Part shown: piece after piece, positions 18,736 to 27,686 of the stretch
How positions within the stretch are numbered: position 1 is the first letter of the stretch
How the letters are laid out: the number at the start of each line of letters is the position of its first letter
Notes under the pieces: model-generated
Seen by the model: the letters and a program-made list of their open reading frames with translations, nothing else
Database searches by the model: none
Told to the model about the DNA's origin: nothing
Assembly (NCBI GenBank): GCA_008933705.1
Contig: WBUN01000029.1
Span: 1 to 62,066 of the forward strand
Source: Hyphomicrobiaceae bacterium
GTDB taxonomy: Bacteria; Pseudomonadota; Alphaproteobacteria; Rhizobiales; Hyphomicrobiaceae
DNA length: 62,066 bases
Direction of reading: 5' to 3'
Translations under genes and position numbers: made by a program

Positions 18736-19824
18736 GTGCCTGCCCACTATACGGACCCGCCATGGACACCTGAGCGCGCCGCCGATTGGCAGCGCCGCAC
18801 AGGCTGGATGATCGGCTGCAACTACACGCCGGGCTACGCCGCAAACCAGATCGAGTTCTGGTCGGCCGAGACCTTCGATCCCGCAACGATCGACCGCGAG
18901 CTTGGCGATGCCGCCGCCCTCGGCTTCAACGCCATGCGCCTCTATCTGCATGACCTCGTCCATGCAGCCGATCCGCAGGGCCTGCTCGATCGCATCGACC
19001 GCTTCCTGGCGCTTGCCGCCCGCCACGGGCTCGGCGTCATCCCGGTCATCTTCGACAGCGTGTGGCACCCTTTCCCGCATCCAGGCCACCAGCGCGAGCC
19101 CGAGCCCGGCGTGCACAATGCCGGCTGGGTGCAAAGCCCTGGCCTCGCCACCCTCGGCGACGCGGCACGCTTTGCCGCCCTTGAGGGCTACGTGCGCAGC
19201 CTCATCGCGCGGTTCCGCGACGACGCACGTGTTCTGCTGTGGGATGTCTGGAACGAGCCGGACAACGCCAACGCCGGCTCATACGGCGCGCGCGACCTCG
19301 GCGCTGCCAAGGCCGACATCGTCCGGCCATTGCTCGCGCTCACCTTCGCCTGGGCGCGCTCCGAGCAGCCGAGCCAGCCGCTCACCACCGGCGTGTGGGC
19401 CGGCCACTGGGACGATGCCTCACTCACACCCTTGCGGCGTCTCCAGCTCGACCTCTCGGACATCGTCAGCTTCCACTGCTACGACGATGCCGCGGCAATG
19501 TCGGTCCGCATCGCCGAGCTGCGCCGCTTCGGCCGCCCGCTTCTGTGCACGGAGTACATGGCCCGTCCCCGCGGCAGCACGTTCGAGGCGATCCTCCCCC
19601 TGCTGGCGCGCGAGGAGATCGGCGCCATCAGCTGGGGCCTGCATCGGGGACGCACGCAGACGCACTTGGCCTGGGACACCTGGCGTGCCCCATGCCAGGG
19701 CGAGCCCGCAGCGTGGTTCCATGATGTTCTCTGGCCCGATGGGCGGCCTTACCGGCAAGCCGAGGCCGACCTCATCCGTCGCATCGCCGCCGCGCACGCC
19801 GGGCCGCAACGATCTGCCACATGA
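18736..19824 (+). CDS. Glycoside hydrolase-like TIM-barrel protein
   Basis: The 362-residue protein resembles clan GH-A glycosidases (GH5/GH2-like). It has GFNAMRLYLHD near residue 60, a probable acid/base glutamate in DVWNEPDN at about 170-177, SFHCYDD in the middle, and a probable nucleophile glutamate in LCTEYMARP at about 270. It has no signal peptide, so it may act in the cytoplasm. The substrate cannot be told from sequence. The start is GTG at 18736. It lies between purF and an SDR gene that in related genomes often follows purF directly, which suggests an insertion. Confidence 0.75.
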   Translation: MPAHYTDPPWTPERAADWQRRTGWMIGCNYTPGYAANQIEFWSAETFDPATIDRELGDAAALGFNAMRLYLHDLVHAADPQGLLDRIDRFLALAARHGLGVIPVIFDSVWHPFPHPGHQREPEPGVHNAGWVQSPGLATLGDAARFAALEGYVRSLIARFRDDARVLLWDVWNEPDNANAGSYGARDLGAAKADIVRPLLALTFAWARSEQPSQPLTTGVWAGHWDDASLTPLRRLQLDLSDIVSFHCYDDAAAMSVRIAELRRFGRPLLCTEYMARPRGSTFEAILPLLAREEIGAISWGLHRGRTQTHLAWDTWRAPCQGEPAAWFHDVLWPDGRPYRQAEADLIRRIAAAHAGPQRSAT

Positions 19825-19935
19825 CAATTCGGTAACCTTTCCGATTACGCGCATTTGCGCCACGGTTTTGCCCTACGCAGCGAAGCCGTCATGCCGGCCC
19901 GGATTCGGCCGCGACCTGTGCAGGAGATGCCTTGC

Positions 19936-21108
19936 ATGAAATCCCCTCGCTTCCTCGTCGCCCTCGCAGCGGCTCTGGCCGTGTTCACGGCCGGCCCGGC
20001 CCGTGCCAACCAGATCAACACCGGCGGAGCGGGCGGAGCCTATGATGCCAGCTTCTGCCCGGCGCTCGCGAGCCAGCTCAAGCTCGCCCAATTCGACTAT
20101 CGCTGCACGCCGTCCAGCGGCACGCGCGAGAATATGGAGCGCGTGCTCGCCAATCCGCGCCAGCTCGGCTACGGCCAGCTCGACGTCTTCGTGCTCGAGA
20201 GCCGCCAGATGAAGGCCGAGAGCGCCCTCACCCTCATCCGTCAGGACGACGTGCGCGAATGCGTGTTCGCGGTCACCCGCAACAAGCAGATCACCAATTT
20301 CGGCGAGCTGTCCGCCTACGCTGACAAGCTGCGCTTCATCCTGCCGCCTGCCCACTCCGGCAGCGCCGGCACCTTTCAGTTCCTTCGCTCGATCGACTCC
20401 GAGGGTCTCGGCAAAGCCAAGAGCGTAACGAATGCCGCCACCGCCGAGGACGCCATTCGCGAGGCGCTTTCGGCCGACGATACCGTGAGCCTGTTCGTGC
20501 AGTTCGCCGATCCCGACAACGCGCGCTTCGATCTCGTGCGCAAGCTCGGCGGCCACCTCGTGCCCGTCATCGATCGCAACATCCTGCGCCAGGAGATCGG
20601 AGCCAGGAAGATCTACTTTGCCCAGGAGACGCAGGTCGAGAACGCGCAGTGGATCAAGTCGGCCCGCAAGCTCGTCACGGCTTGCACGCCCCTCGTCGTC
20701 TTCACGGGCCAGCCCGACCGCGTCGAGGGCGAGCAGGCACGCAAGGACCATGCGGACCTGATCCGTACCGTCAGCGCGCTCAAATCCGGCTCGCTGCTGC
20801 CCGAGGAGTCCCTGTTCCGGCGTCTCGTGAAGCGCACGCGCGAGCTTTCCGCCACCAGCACGGAGAAGCTGCTCGAGGTCACCGAGCAGGCCCGCGAGAA
20901 GGCCAAGCCGTACACGGAGAAGGCCATGGACGCGGCCAAGGAGACGGCCGAGCAGGCCAAGCAGGCGGCAGAGCGCGCCACCGAGGCCGCGAGACCCTAT
21001 ATCGACAAGACCAAGGAGGCCGCGCAGAAGGCCTATGAGGACGCGCTCAAGGCGGCCAAGGACCTGATGGATAAGTCGAAGTCGGAGTCGGCGCCGAAGA
21101 AGAACTAG
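19936..21108 (+). CDS. Secreted protein: binding-like domain plus amphipathic helical tail
   Basis: The 390-residue protein has a clear signal peptide (residues 1-25, ending AGPARA). The domain at about 30-270 looks like a periplasmic solute-binding or TAXI-type protein (NTGGAGGAYDASFCPALA, then LGYGQLDVFVLESRQ). From about residue 295 to the end it is an Ala/Lys/Glu-rich amphipathic helix with 11-residue-like periodicity (EKAKPYTEKAMDAAKETAEQ), similar in style to LEA or apolipoprotein repeats. I chose the ATG at 19936 for the signal peptide; the frame starts at 19855. No transporter genes are adjacent, so a transport role is doubtful. Confidence 0.7.
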   Translation: MKSPRFLVALAAALAVFTAGPARANQINTGGAGGAYDASFCPALASQLKLAQFDYRCTPSSGTRENMERVLANPRQLGYGQLDVFVLESRQMKAESALTLIRQDDVRECVFAVTRNKQITNFGELSAYADKLRFILPPAHSGSAGTFQFLRSIDSEGLGKAKSVTNAATAEDAIREALSADDTVSLFVQFADPDNARFDLVRKLGGHLVPVIDRNILRQEIGARKIYFAQETQVENAQWIKSARKLVTACTPLVVFTGQPDRVEGEQARKDHADLIRTVSALKSGSLLPEESLFRRLVKRTRELSATSTEKLLEVTEQAREKAKPYTEKAMDAAKETAEQAKQAAERATEAARPYIDKTKEAAQKAYEDALKAAKDLMDKSKSESAPKKN

Positions 21109-21182
21109 CGTCCCGGCTCCACAGCCCGGCGGGCGCGCAGCTTCGCCGCACTTGCCACCTGGATGGCGCCGGGGCTAACCGT

Positions 21183-21917
21183 GTGGGCATGGAACAAGAA
21201 AAACGCCTCGCCGGCCGTCTGGCCCTTGTCACCGGAGCCACCCGCGGTATCGGCCGCGCAGTAGCCTGCGCCTACGCCAGGGAGGGCGCGCACCTCATCC
21301 TCGTCGGCCGCACGACCGGCGCGCTCGAGGAGGTCGACGACGAGATTCGCGCGCTCGGCGGCACGGCGACGCTGCTGACCCTCAATCTCAAGAACCAGGA
21401 CAAGATCGACGCGCTCGGCCCTACCATCTTCCAGCGCTGGGAGAAGCTCGACATTCTTGTCGGCAACGCCGGCGTCCTCGGCCCCCTTTCCCCGCTCGGC
21501 CACGTCACGGCGGAGGCCTGGAGCGAGGTGATGGACATCAACCTGACCGCCAACTGGCGCCTGATCCGCACGCTCGACCCCCTGCTGCGCCGATCGGATG
21601 CAGGCCGCGCGATCTTCGTTACCTCCGGCGCCGCCGTCAGCCGCCCGGCCTACTGGGGCCCCTACGCTGTCTCCAAGGCTGCGCTGGAGGCGCTGGTGCA
21701 GACCTACGCGCACGAGGTGCAGAACACGCCGATCCGCGCCAATCTCGTCAATCCGGGCCCGACGCGCACGGCCATGCGCGCCAAGGCCTTTCCCGGCGAG
21801 GATCCCGCAACCTTGAGAACGCCCGAGGAGATCACCCCCACCTTCGTACGCTTGGCCGAACCCTCGCTGGTGGAGAACGGCAAGGTGTTCGATATCAAGA
21901 CCGGCGCAGTGCGCTGA
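21183..21917 (+). CDS. SDR family oxidoreductase
   Basis: The 244-residue short-chain dehydrogenase has the cofactor motif TGATRGIGRA (about 17-26), VGNAGVLGP (a variant of NNAG), and the catalytic Tyr-Lys pair in YWGPYAVSKAALE. C-terminal residues NPGPTRTAMRA are typical of the family. The substrate is unknown. The listed start is GTG; an ATG two codons later (21189) is equally possible. An SDR after purF is common in Hyphomicrobiales, but here two genes intervene. Confidence 0.9.
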   Translation: MGMEQEKRLAGRLALVTGATRGIGRAVACAYAREGAHLILVGRTTGALEEVDDEIRALGGTATLLTLNLKNQDKIDALGPTIFQRWEKLDILVGNAGVLGPLSPLGHVTAEAWSEVMDINLTANWRLIRTLDPLLRRSDAGRAIFVTSGAAVSRPAYWGPYAVSKAALEALVQTYAHEVQNTPIRANLVNPGPTRTAMRAKAFPGEDPATLRTPEEITPTFVRLAEPSLVENGKVFDIKTGAVR

Positions 21918-21984
21918 GGCGGCGCCGGCAAAAAGCACCGCCGCGCCCTAAGAACCATCCGATAGTGATGGAATCGCCGATCCT

Positions 21985-22130
21985 TCCGTTGTCATCCCGG
22001 AATTTCGCGCCAGCGAAATATCTTCTACCCCGCAGCCGAAGGACGCACCCGCTTTTCCCATGGTGAGCCTGTCGAACCACGCGGCCGCAACCGGCCCCCA
22101 CAGCCATCCTTCGACGAGCTCAGGATGGAG
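21985..22130. repeat. Cluster of intergenic palindromes
   Basis: The gap between the convergent SDR and MBL genes holds ATTTCGC/GCGAAAT (22002-22019) and CCATCCT/AGGATGG (22104-22128). It also has a GGTGAGCCTGTCGAACCA stretch (about 22061-22078) of the kind repeated between genes in many alphaproteobacteria. No coding sequence is supported. These hairpins may act as bidirectional termination or RNA-stability elements. Confidence 0.6.
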
Positions 22131-22195
22131 GCGTTGCAGCTCCTGGGTTGCATCTTGGGTGCGGCGCACGCAATTCCACCTTCACGGCAAAGACC

Positions 22196-22993
22196 CTAAT
22201 CGACGTGCACCACCATGCCGTCGTAGCCGGGCTCCACATGCGGCGGCAGCTCGCGGCGCAGCGTATCGTAGTCCAGCTCCACCGTCATGTGCGTGAGGAT
22301 CGCGCGCTTGACGCCGATGCGGCTGATCCAGTCGAGAGCCTGCCGCAAGCCGAAATGGCTGGGATGGGGCATGTGTCGCAAGGCATCGACGATCCACACA
22401 TCGAGTCCCTGCACCAGCGGCAGCGATGCTTCGGGAATGCCGCTGATATCCGGCGAATAGGCGACGTTGCCGACGCGAAAACCGAGCGAGGTGATGTCCC
22501 CGTGCTCCTGTGGGATCGGCACCACCTCGATCACGCCGCCGGCCCCCTCGATGCGCACGGGCTCGGGCGGGCGGATGTCGTGCGCCTCGAGAATGGCCGG
22601 ATAGGCCGAGCCGGGCGGCTGTTCAAAGCAGTAGCCGAACCGCCGCATGAGAACGTCGCGGGCCGCAACGTCGACATACACCGGCACGCGCCGTCTGGTC
22701 ATGAAGTAGATGCCGCGCAAGTCGTCGATACCGTGCGTGTGATCGGCATGATCATGCGTGAACAGCACGGCGTCGAGCTTGTCCACGCGCGCATCGATCA
22801 ACTGCTCGCGGATATCGGGAGGCGTGTCGACGAGCACCCTGGTGCAGCCGCCCTTGCCGAACCGCTCGATGAGCAGCGCGCATCGCCGGCGCCGGTTCTT
22901 CGGATTGGCCGGATCGCACGCGCCCCAGACGTTGCCGACGCGCGGCACACCGCCGGAGGAGCCCGTGCCCAGGATGGTGAACCTGGTGCTCAT
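22196..22993 (-). CDS. MBL-fold metallohydrolase (PhnP/RNase Z-like)
   Basis: The 265-residue protein shows the metallo-beta-lactamase motif in LFTHDHADHTHGIDD and later conserved metal ligands (LTHMTVELDYDTL). It begins FTILGTGSSGGVPRVG, typical of the phosphoribosyl 1,2-cyclic phosphodiesterase (PhnP) branch. The true substrate is unproven. Its ATG overlaps the tatD stop by 4 bases, so it is coupled to tatD, a gene pair common in alphaproteobacteria next to metG. Confidence 0.88.
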   Translation of the reverse strand: MSTRFTILGTGSSGGVPRVGNVWGACDPANPKNRRRRCALLIERFGKGGCTRVLVDTPPDIREQLIDARVDKLDAVLFTHDHADHTHGIDDLRGIYFMTRRRVPVYVDVAARDVLMRRFGYCFEQPPGSAYPAILEAHDIRPPEPVRIEGAGGVIEVVPIPQEHGDITSLGFRVGNVAYSPDISGIPEASLPLVQGLDVWIVDALRHMPHPSHFGLRQALDWISRIGVKRAILTHMTVELDYDTLRRELPPHVEPGYDGMVVHVD

Positions 22994-23781
22994 GCCGCCG
23001 CCGACTGCCGCGGCGTCTTGTTGTAGAGGCGAAAGAAATTCTCGGTGGTGGCGTGCGCGATCTCGGCCTCCGACACGCCTTTCACCCTGGCAAGTTCTGC
23101 CGCCGTTTGAGCCACGTAGGCCGGCTCGTTGCGCTTGCCGCGGAACTTGCCGGGTGCAAGGTAGGGCGAGTCGGTCTCGACCAGCACCCGATCGAGAGGC
23201 ACCATGGCGGCGATCTCGCGCAGGGCGTCCGACTTCTTGAAGGTGAGGATGCCGGAGAACGAGATGTAGAGCCCGAGATCGAGGCCCCGCCGGGCAAGCT
23301 CGGCTCCGCCGGTGAAGCAGTGCAGCACCGCGGGGAAGCGCCCCTTCGCCATCTCCTCGGTCAGGATCGCCGCCACATCCTCGTCGGCGTCACGGGCGTG
23401 GATGACGAGCGGCAGCTGCGTCTCCCGCGCCGCGGCGATGTGGTTGCGCAAGCCCTGCTCCTGCGCTTGGCGCGGGCTCTTGTCGTAGAAGTAGTCGAGG
23501 CCCGCCTCGCCGATCGCCACCACCTTGGGATGCCGTGCAAGGCGGACGATCTCCGCGACCGAGATGTCGAGTTCCTCGTGCGCATTGTGCGGGTGGGTGC
23601 CGACGGAGCAGAACACGCTCGGGTACGCCTCGGCAATGCTGCGGATCTCGCCGAAGCGGCGGATGCGCGTTGAGATCGTCACCATCAGGGCGACGCCAGC
23701 CGCGTGCGCGCGGGCGACCACGCCGCCGCGATCCTCTGCGAAATCAGGGAAATCCAGATGGCAGTGATGATCGACAAGCAT
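22990..23781 (-). CDS. tatD: TatD family metal-dependent hydrolase
   Basis: The 263-residue product is a TIM-barrel metalloenzyme of the TatD family (YcfH branch), associated with 3'-5' DNA exonuclease activity. Metal ligands are visible in DHHCHLDF (N-terminus), GEAGLDYFYD (about 93-102) and the C-terminal ETDSPYLAP. Length is normal. It is followed by the MBL gene with an ATGA overlap and preceded by metG across a 233-base repeat-containing gap. Confidence 0.93.
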   Translation of the reverse strand: MLVDHHCHLDFPDFAEDRGGVVARAHAAGVALMVTISTRIRRFGEIRSIAEAYPSVFCSVGTHPHNAHEELDISVAEIVRLARHPKVVAIGEAGLDYFYDKSPRQAQEQGLRNHIAAARETQLPLVIHARDADEDVAAILTEEMAKGRFPAVLHCFTGGAELARRGLDLGLYISFSGILTFKKSDALREIAAMVPLDRVLVETDSPYLAPGKFRGKRNEPAYVAQTAAELARVKGVSEAEIAHATTENFFRLYNKTPRQSAAA

Positions 23782-23846
23782 GGGAGGATTTCAGTCGTGC
23801 ACCGGCTGTGCTGCTGTCCGCGACCTTGCGCCATCCACCGACGTCA

Positions 23847-23926
23847 TTCCCGCGGAGGCGGGAACCCAGATCACCAAGCCGCACCTGCGTGGGGAGAGCC
23901 ACATGGATCCCCGCCTTCGCGGGGAT
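23847..23926. repeat. Two GC-rich palindromes upstream of tatD
   Basis: TTCCCGC/GCGGGAA (23847-23864) and ATCCCCGC/GCGGGGAT (23907-23926), each with a 4-base loop, lie in the metG-tatD gap. They match the GTCAT-CCCGC..GCGGG-ACCCA style of repeat also found at 61560-62066, so they belong to a dispersed family. Confidence 0.7.
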
Positions 23927-24014
23927 GATGCCGAAATCATAGAAGCGCGCGACGCTCCCGTCGAGGGCGCCGGGGGGCAGACCTTTGCATCTGCCCCCAG
24001 CAATTCGTGCGACA

Positions 24015-25625
24015 TTACGCCTTCTTCGGCCTGCCCTTCTTCTCCGGCTTCGCCTCGTTCTTGGGTCCGCCCTCGGGCTCAGGCTCCACGTAGCGCGGAA
24101 ACACGCCCGCCGGCGGAGGGATCGGCGTGCCGGCTTTGAGCCGGCCCGCCTCGCCCAGCACCGCGAAGTTGCGGGCGTCCGCCGCCTGTCCCAGCGCATC
24201 GAGCAGCTTGTCCGCCGCGGCCGGCACGGCGGGAGCGGCCAGGATCGCCACCTGCCGCACCACCTCCGCCGTCACGTACAGGATCGTCTCCATGCGCTTG
24301 AAGTCGGTCTTGCGCTTGGCCCAGGGCTCCTCGCCCGCGAAATAGCGGTTGGCGTCCGCCACAACACCCCACACGGCATCGAGGTACTGCTTGATGCCCT
24401 GCCGGTCCATGGCCTCGCGCGCCTTGGCATACATGGCATCGGCCGCCGCCAGGATCGCCTTGTCCGCATCCGTGAATGCACTGGGCTGCGGAATCCTCCC
24501 GTCGCAGTTCTTGGCGATCATCGACAGGGAGCGCTGCGCCAGGTTGCCGAGGTCGTTCGCCAGGTCCGCGTTGATGCGGTTGACGATCGCCTCGTGGCTG
24601 TAGCTGCCGTCCTGCCCGAACACCACCTCGCGCAGGAAGAAGTAGCGCACCTGGTCGACGCCGTAGGCCTTCACGAGGTCGAAGGGGTCGACCACGTTGC
24701 CGACCGATTTCGACATCTTCTCCCCGCGGTTGTAGAGGAAGCCGTGCCCGAATACGCGCTTGGGCAGCTCGATGCCGGCCGACATCAGGAACGCCGGCCA
24801 GTAGACGGCGTGGAAGCGCACGATGTCCTTGCCGATCACGTGCACGTCCGCCGGCCAATAGCGCCAGCGCGGGTGGCTCGCGTCGGGAAAACCTGCACCC
24901 GTGATGTAGTTGGTGAGCGCGTCCACCCATACGTACATGACATGGCCGTCCGCGCCCGGCACGGGGATGCCCCAATCAAGCGTCGTGCGCGAGACTGAAA
25001 GATCCTCCAGCCCGCTCTTGACGAAGCTCACCACCTCGTTGCGCCGCTCGGGCGGCAGGATGAAGTCGAGGTTCCTCTCGTAGTGCTCCAGCAGCTTGTC
25101 CTGATAGGCCGAGAGGCGGAAGAAGAAGGTATCCTCCTCCGTCCACTCCACGGGCGAGCCCTGCGGCCCGCGGCGCACGCCGTCATCGCCGACGGTCGTC
25201 TCGCTCTCGGCATAGAACGCTTCATCGCGCACCGAATACCAGCCGGCGTACTTCTTGAGGAAGATGTCGCCGTTGTGCGCCTTCTGCATGCGCCGCCAGA
25301 TCTCCTCCGACGAGCGATAGTGGCGCGGCTCGGTCGTGCGGATGAAGTCGTCGTTGGAAAGATCGAGCGCCTCGGCCATCGCGCGAAACAGCGCCGAGTT
25401 GCGGTCGGCCAGCGCGCGGGGCGTGATGCCCTCCTTGGCGGCCGTCTGCTTCATCTTGAGGCCGTGCTCGTCCGTCCCGGTGAGGAAGAACACGTCCTTG
25501 CCGTCGAGCCGCTCGAAGCGCGCGATCGCGTCGGTCGCGATCGCCTCGTAGGCGTGGCCGATGTGCGGCGGGCCGTTCGGATAGGAAATGGCCGTGGTGA
25601 TGTAGAATTTCTGCTTCCCGCTCAT
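24015..25625 (-). CDS. metG: Methionyl-tRNA synthetase
   Basis: MetRS charges tRNA-Met with methionine. The 536-residue protein has the HIGH-type motif [10 protein letters not shown] at about 19-28 and the KMSKS motif in [12 protein letters not shown]. It is the short form without the EMAP-like C-terminal tRNA-binding domain, ending instead in a Lys/Pro/Glu-rich tail of about 30 residues. I see no paired CxxC zinc knuckles in the connective region ([15 protein letters not shown]), so it belongs to the zinc-less class. It lies between holB and tatD on the same strand. Confidence 0.96.
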   Translation of the reverse strand: MSGKQKFYITTAISYPNGPPHIGHAYEAIATDAIARFERLDGKDVFFLTGTDEHGLKMKQTAAKEGITPRALADRNSALFRAMAEALDLSNDDFIRTTEPRHYRSSEEIWRRMQKAHNGDIFLKKYAGWYSVRDEAFYAESETTVGDDGVRRGPQGSPVEWTEEDTFFFRLSAYQDKLLEHYERNLDFILPPERRNEVVSFVKSGLEDLSVSRTTLDWGIPVPGADGHVMYVWVDALTNYITGAGFPDASHPRWRYWPADVHVIGKDIVRFHAVYWPAFLMSAGIELPKRVFGHGFLYNRGEKMSKSVGNVVDPFDLVKAYGVDQVRYFFLREVVFGQDGSYSHEAIVNRINADLANDLGNLAQRSLSMIAKNCDGRIPQPSAFTDADKAILAAADAMYAKAREAMDRQGIKQYLDAVWGVVADANRYFAGEEPWAKRKTDFKRMETILYVTAEVVRQVAILAAPAVPAAADKLLDALGQAADARNFAVLGEAGRLKAGTPIPPPAGVFPRYVEPEPEGGPKNEAKPEKKGRPKKA

Positions 25626-25841
25626 GGTCGCAGGTTCCGTTGGCTGATCCAGAAGAATGGTTGCAGGCGGTCCCGGAAGGACAAAAAGGTCAGCACATTC
25701 GGGCGCGCGGCAGAGCGGCAGCCGCGGGCTCGAAGGGACGGAGCGGGATTGCGTCGAAGATCATTGTTTTTGCGATCACTGCCGTAACGGCGCTCCCCTA
25801 ACACGAAAGGCTCAACGATGCCACCCGCGAATGCGGGACCT

Positions 25842-26966
25842 TCACCGCTCCTTCGCAACTGCCTCCAGTCGCGAAAAAGCGCTCATGATCAGGGCCTTGC
25901 GGTCGAGATTGAGTGCCATCGCCTCGCGCTTCTCACGCGCCAGCGTCTCCCACAGGGCCGCCCAGGCGGGCACCCTGTGCTCGGGGATCAGCCGTTCGGC
26001 AAGGCTCAGCTCGCCGGCATCGCCCACGCCCGTCGCCCGCACGTGCACCAGCCGCGCCAGCAGATCGAAGAAGAGGTCGTGGAAGGCTTCGAAGCGCTGC
26101 TCCTGTGCTGCCACGGCGAGCTGGTCGGAAAGGGCGTGGACCGCCGCCCAGTCGATCCTGGGCAGGCTTGCAAGCATGCCTTCGACGCGCTCACAGAGCT
26201 CGAGCCCGCCGCTGGCGGAGAGCTGCAGCACGCGGCGCACGCTGCCCTTTGCCAACCGCTCCAGCCGCACCCAGTCGGCCGGCGGCGGCGCATCCATCCC
26301 CTGCGCCGCCAGCGCCGCCGCGACGGCCCGCTTCAGCGGCTCGGCAGCGAGCGGTGCCAGATCGAGCCGTCGGCTGCGCGAGCGAATGGTCGCCAGCAGG
26401 CGGCTGGGCTCGGCGGTGACGAGCAGGAACAGCGCACGCGGCGGCGGTTCCTCCAGCGATTTCAGCAGCGCGTTGGCGGCATTGATATTGAGATCGTCGG
26501 CACGATCGACGATGACGACGCGCCAGGCGCCTTCACCCGCGGTCAGACCGAGGAACGTCTTCAGCCGCCGCACCTCATCGATGGGGATGCTGGCCGCGAA
26601 GCGCTTGGTCTTGGGGTCGTAGGGCCGCCGCAACACCAGCAGGCCGGGATGCGACAGCACACCCACCTGACGCGCTGCGCTGCACTCGGGGTCGACTTCG
26701 AGACTGACGCCCAGCGCATCGCGCTCCTCCGGCCGCGCCAGCACGAAGCGCGCCAGCCGGTAGGCGAGCGTGGCCTTGCCGATGCCCTCTCGCCCGGCCA
26801 GCAGCCAGCCGTGATGCATGCGGCCGCCGGCAAACACCTCCACCAGCACCTTCTCTGCCGCCTCGTGGCCGAACAGCGCACGCGTTTCACGCGGGTGCGG
26901 GAAGCCGTCCAGCCGGTCGGCTTCGGGGAGCGCCTCCGTCTCCTGCAGGGCGGGGGCGCGCGCCAT
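25842..26966 (-). CDS. holB: DNA polymerase III delta' subunit
   Basis: The delta' subunit is part of the clamp loader. The 374-residue product has Walker A-like GREGIGKAT at about 38-46 and the AAA+ core with IVDRADDLNINAANALLK. The sensor region LVTAEPSRLLATIRSRSRRL follows, and then the C-terminal collar domain. I chose the ATG at 26966, which shares one base with the tmk stop (TGATG). The frame upstream of it is the antisense of nothing and overlaps tmk. tmk-holB is a conserved pair. Confidence 0.94.
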   Translation of the reverse strand: MARAPALQETEALPEADRLDGFPHPRETRALFGHEAAEKVLVEVFAGGRMHHGWLLAGREGIGKATLAYRLARFVLARPEERDALGVSLEVDPECSAARQVGVLSHPGLLVLRRPYDPKTKRFAASIPIDEVRRLKTFLGLTAGEGAWRVVIVDRADDLNINAANALLKSLEEPPPRALFLLVTAEPSRLLATIRSRSRRLDLAPLAAEPLKRAVAAALAAQGMDAPPPADWVRLERLAKGSVRRVLQLSASGGLELCERVEGMLASLPRIDWAAVHALSDQLAVAAQEQRFEAFHDLFFDLLARLVHVRATGVGDAGELSLAERLIPEHRVPAWAALWETLAREKREAMALNLDRKALIMSAFSRLEAVAKER

Positions 26967-27628
26967 CAGGGCCGGCCCGCCAGCAGGCGGCTTTCGACCA
27001 GGGACCACACGCGGGCAGCGATTGCATCCGCCGCCTCCGCCGCGTCCACCACCGCGCATCGCGCGGGCTCCGCCCCGGCGATGGCAAGATAGCCCGCCCG
27101 CAGCCGCTCGTGGAAGGCAAGGTCGCGCCGCTCGTAGGGATCAGCCTCGGCACAGGCCACATCCCCAGGCCCCGTGCGCCGCGCCTCCGCGCGGGCCAGG
27201 CCGAGCGCCGGAGCAAGATCGAGAATAAGCGTCAGATGCGGTTGGCCGGCCCCCACGACGAGCCGCTCCAGTTCAGCCAGAACGTCGGCGCCGAGGCCGC
27301 CCGCGCCGCCTTGATACACGCGCGTCGAATCCGAGAAGCGATCGCAGATCACCCACCGCCCTGCCGCCAACGCCGGCCTTATCGTGGTGGCCATGTGATC
27401 GGCGCGGGCGGCGTAGAACAGCAGCGCCTCGGCGAGAGGCGGGTGCGGAGCCAGGTTTCCGGACAGCAGCAGCTCGCGGATCTGCTCGGCGAAAGGTGAG
27501 CCGCCGGGCTCGCGCGTCAGCACGACATCGATGCCTTTGGCCCGCAGCCGGTCCGCCAACAGCTTCGCCTGCGTGGACTTGCCCGAGCCCTCGCCGCCCT
27601 CGAACGTGATGAACTTGCCGGATGCCAT
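26966..27628 (-). CDS. tmk: Thymidylate kinase
   Basis: Tmk phosphorylates dTMP to dTDP. The 220-residue product begins MASGKFITFEGGEGSGKSTQ (P-loop GGEGSGKS at 11-18). It shows the TREPGGSP motif and CDRFSDSTRVYQG, the DR-containing substrate site. Length is normal. I chose the ATG at 27628 because homology begins there; the frame extends 33 codons upstream into the gap after dacA. It overlaps holB by one base. Confidence 0.96.
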   Translation of the reverse strand: MASGKFITFEGGEGSGKSTQAKLLADRLRAKGIDVVLTREPGGSPFAEQIRELLLSGNLAPHPPLAEALLFYAARADHMATTIRPALAAGRWVICDRFSDSTRVYQGGAGGLGADVLAELERLVVGAGQPHLTLILDLAPALGLARAEARRTGPGDVACAEADPYERRDLAFHERLRAGYLAIAGAEPARCAVVDAAEAADAIAARVWSLVESRLLAGRP

Positions 27629-27686
27629 GACAGGCGCAGCCCCGGCGCATTCGACACCTCGGGCCGCAGCTCCTTCCTTCAATGCA

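Noticed and set aside
23835-23935. Possible CRISPR-like repeats from recurring GC-rich palindromes
   Set aside because: There are only two different hairpins, no regular spacers and no cas genes. They fit dispersed REP-like elements.
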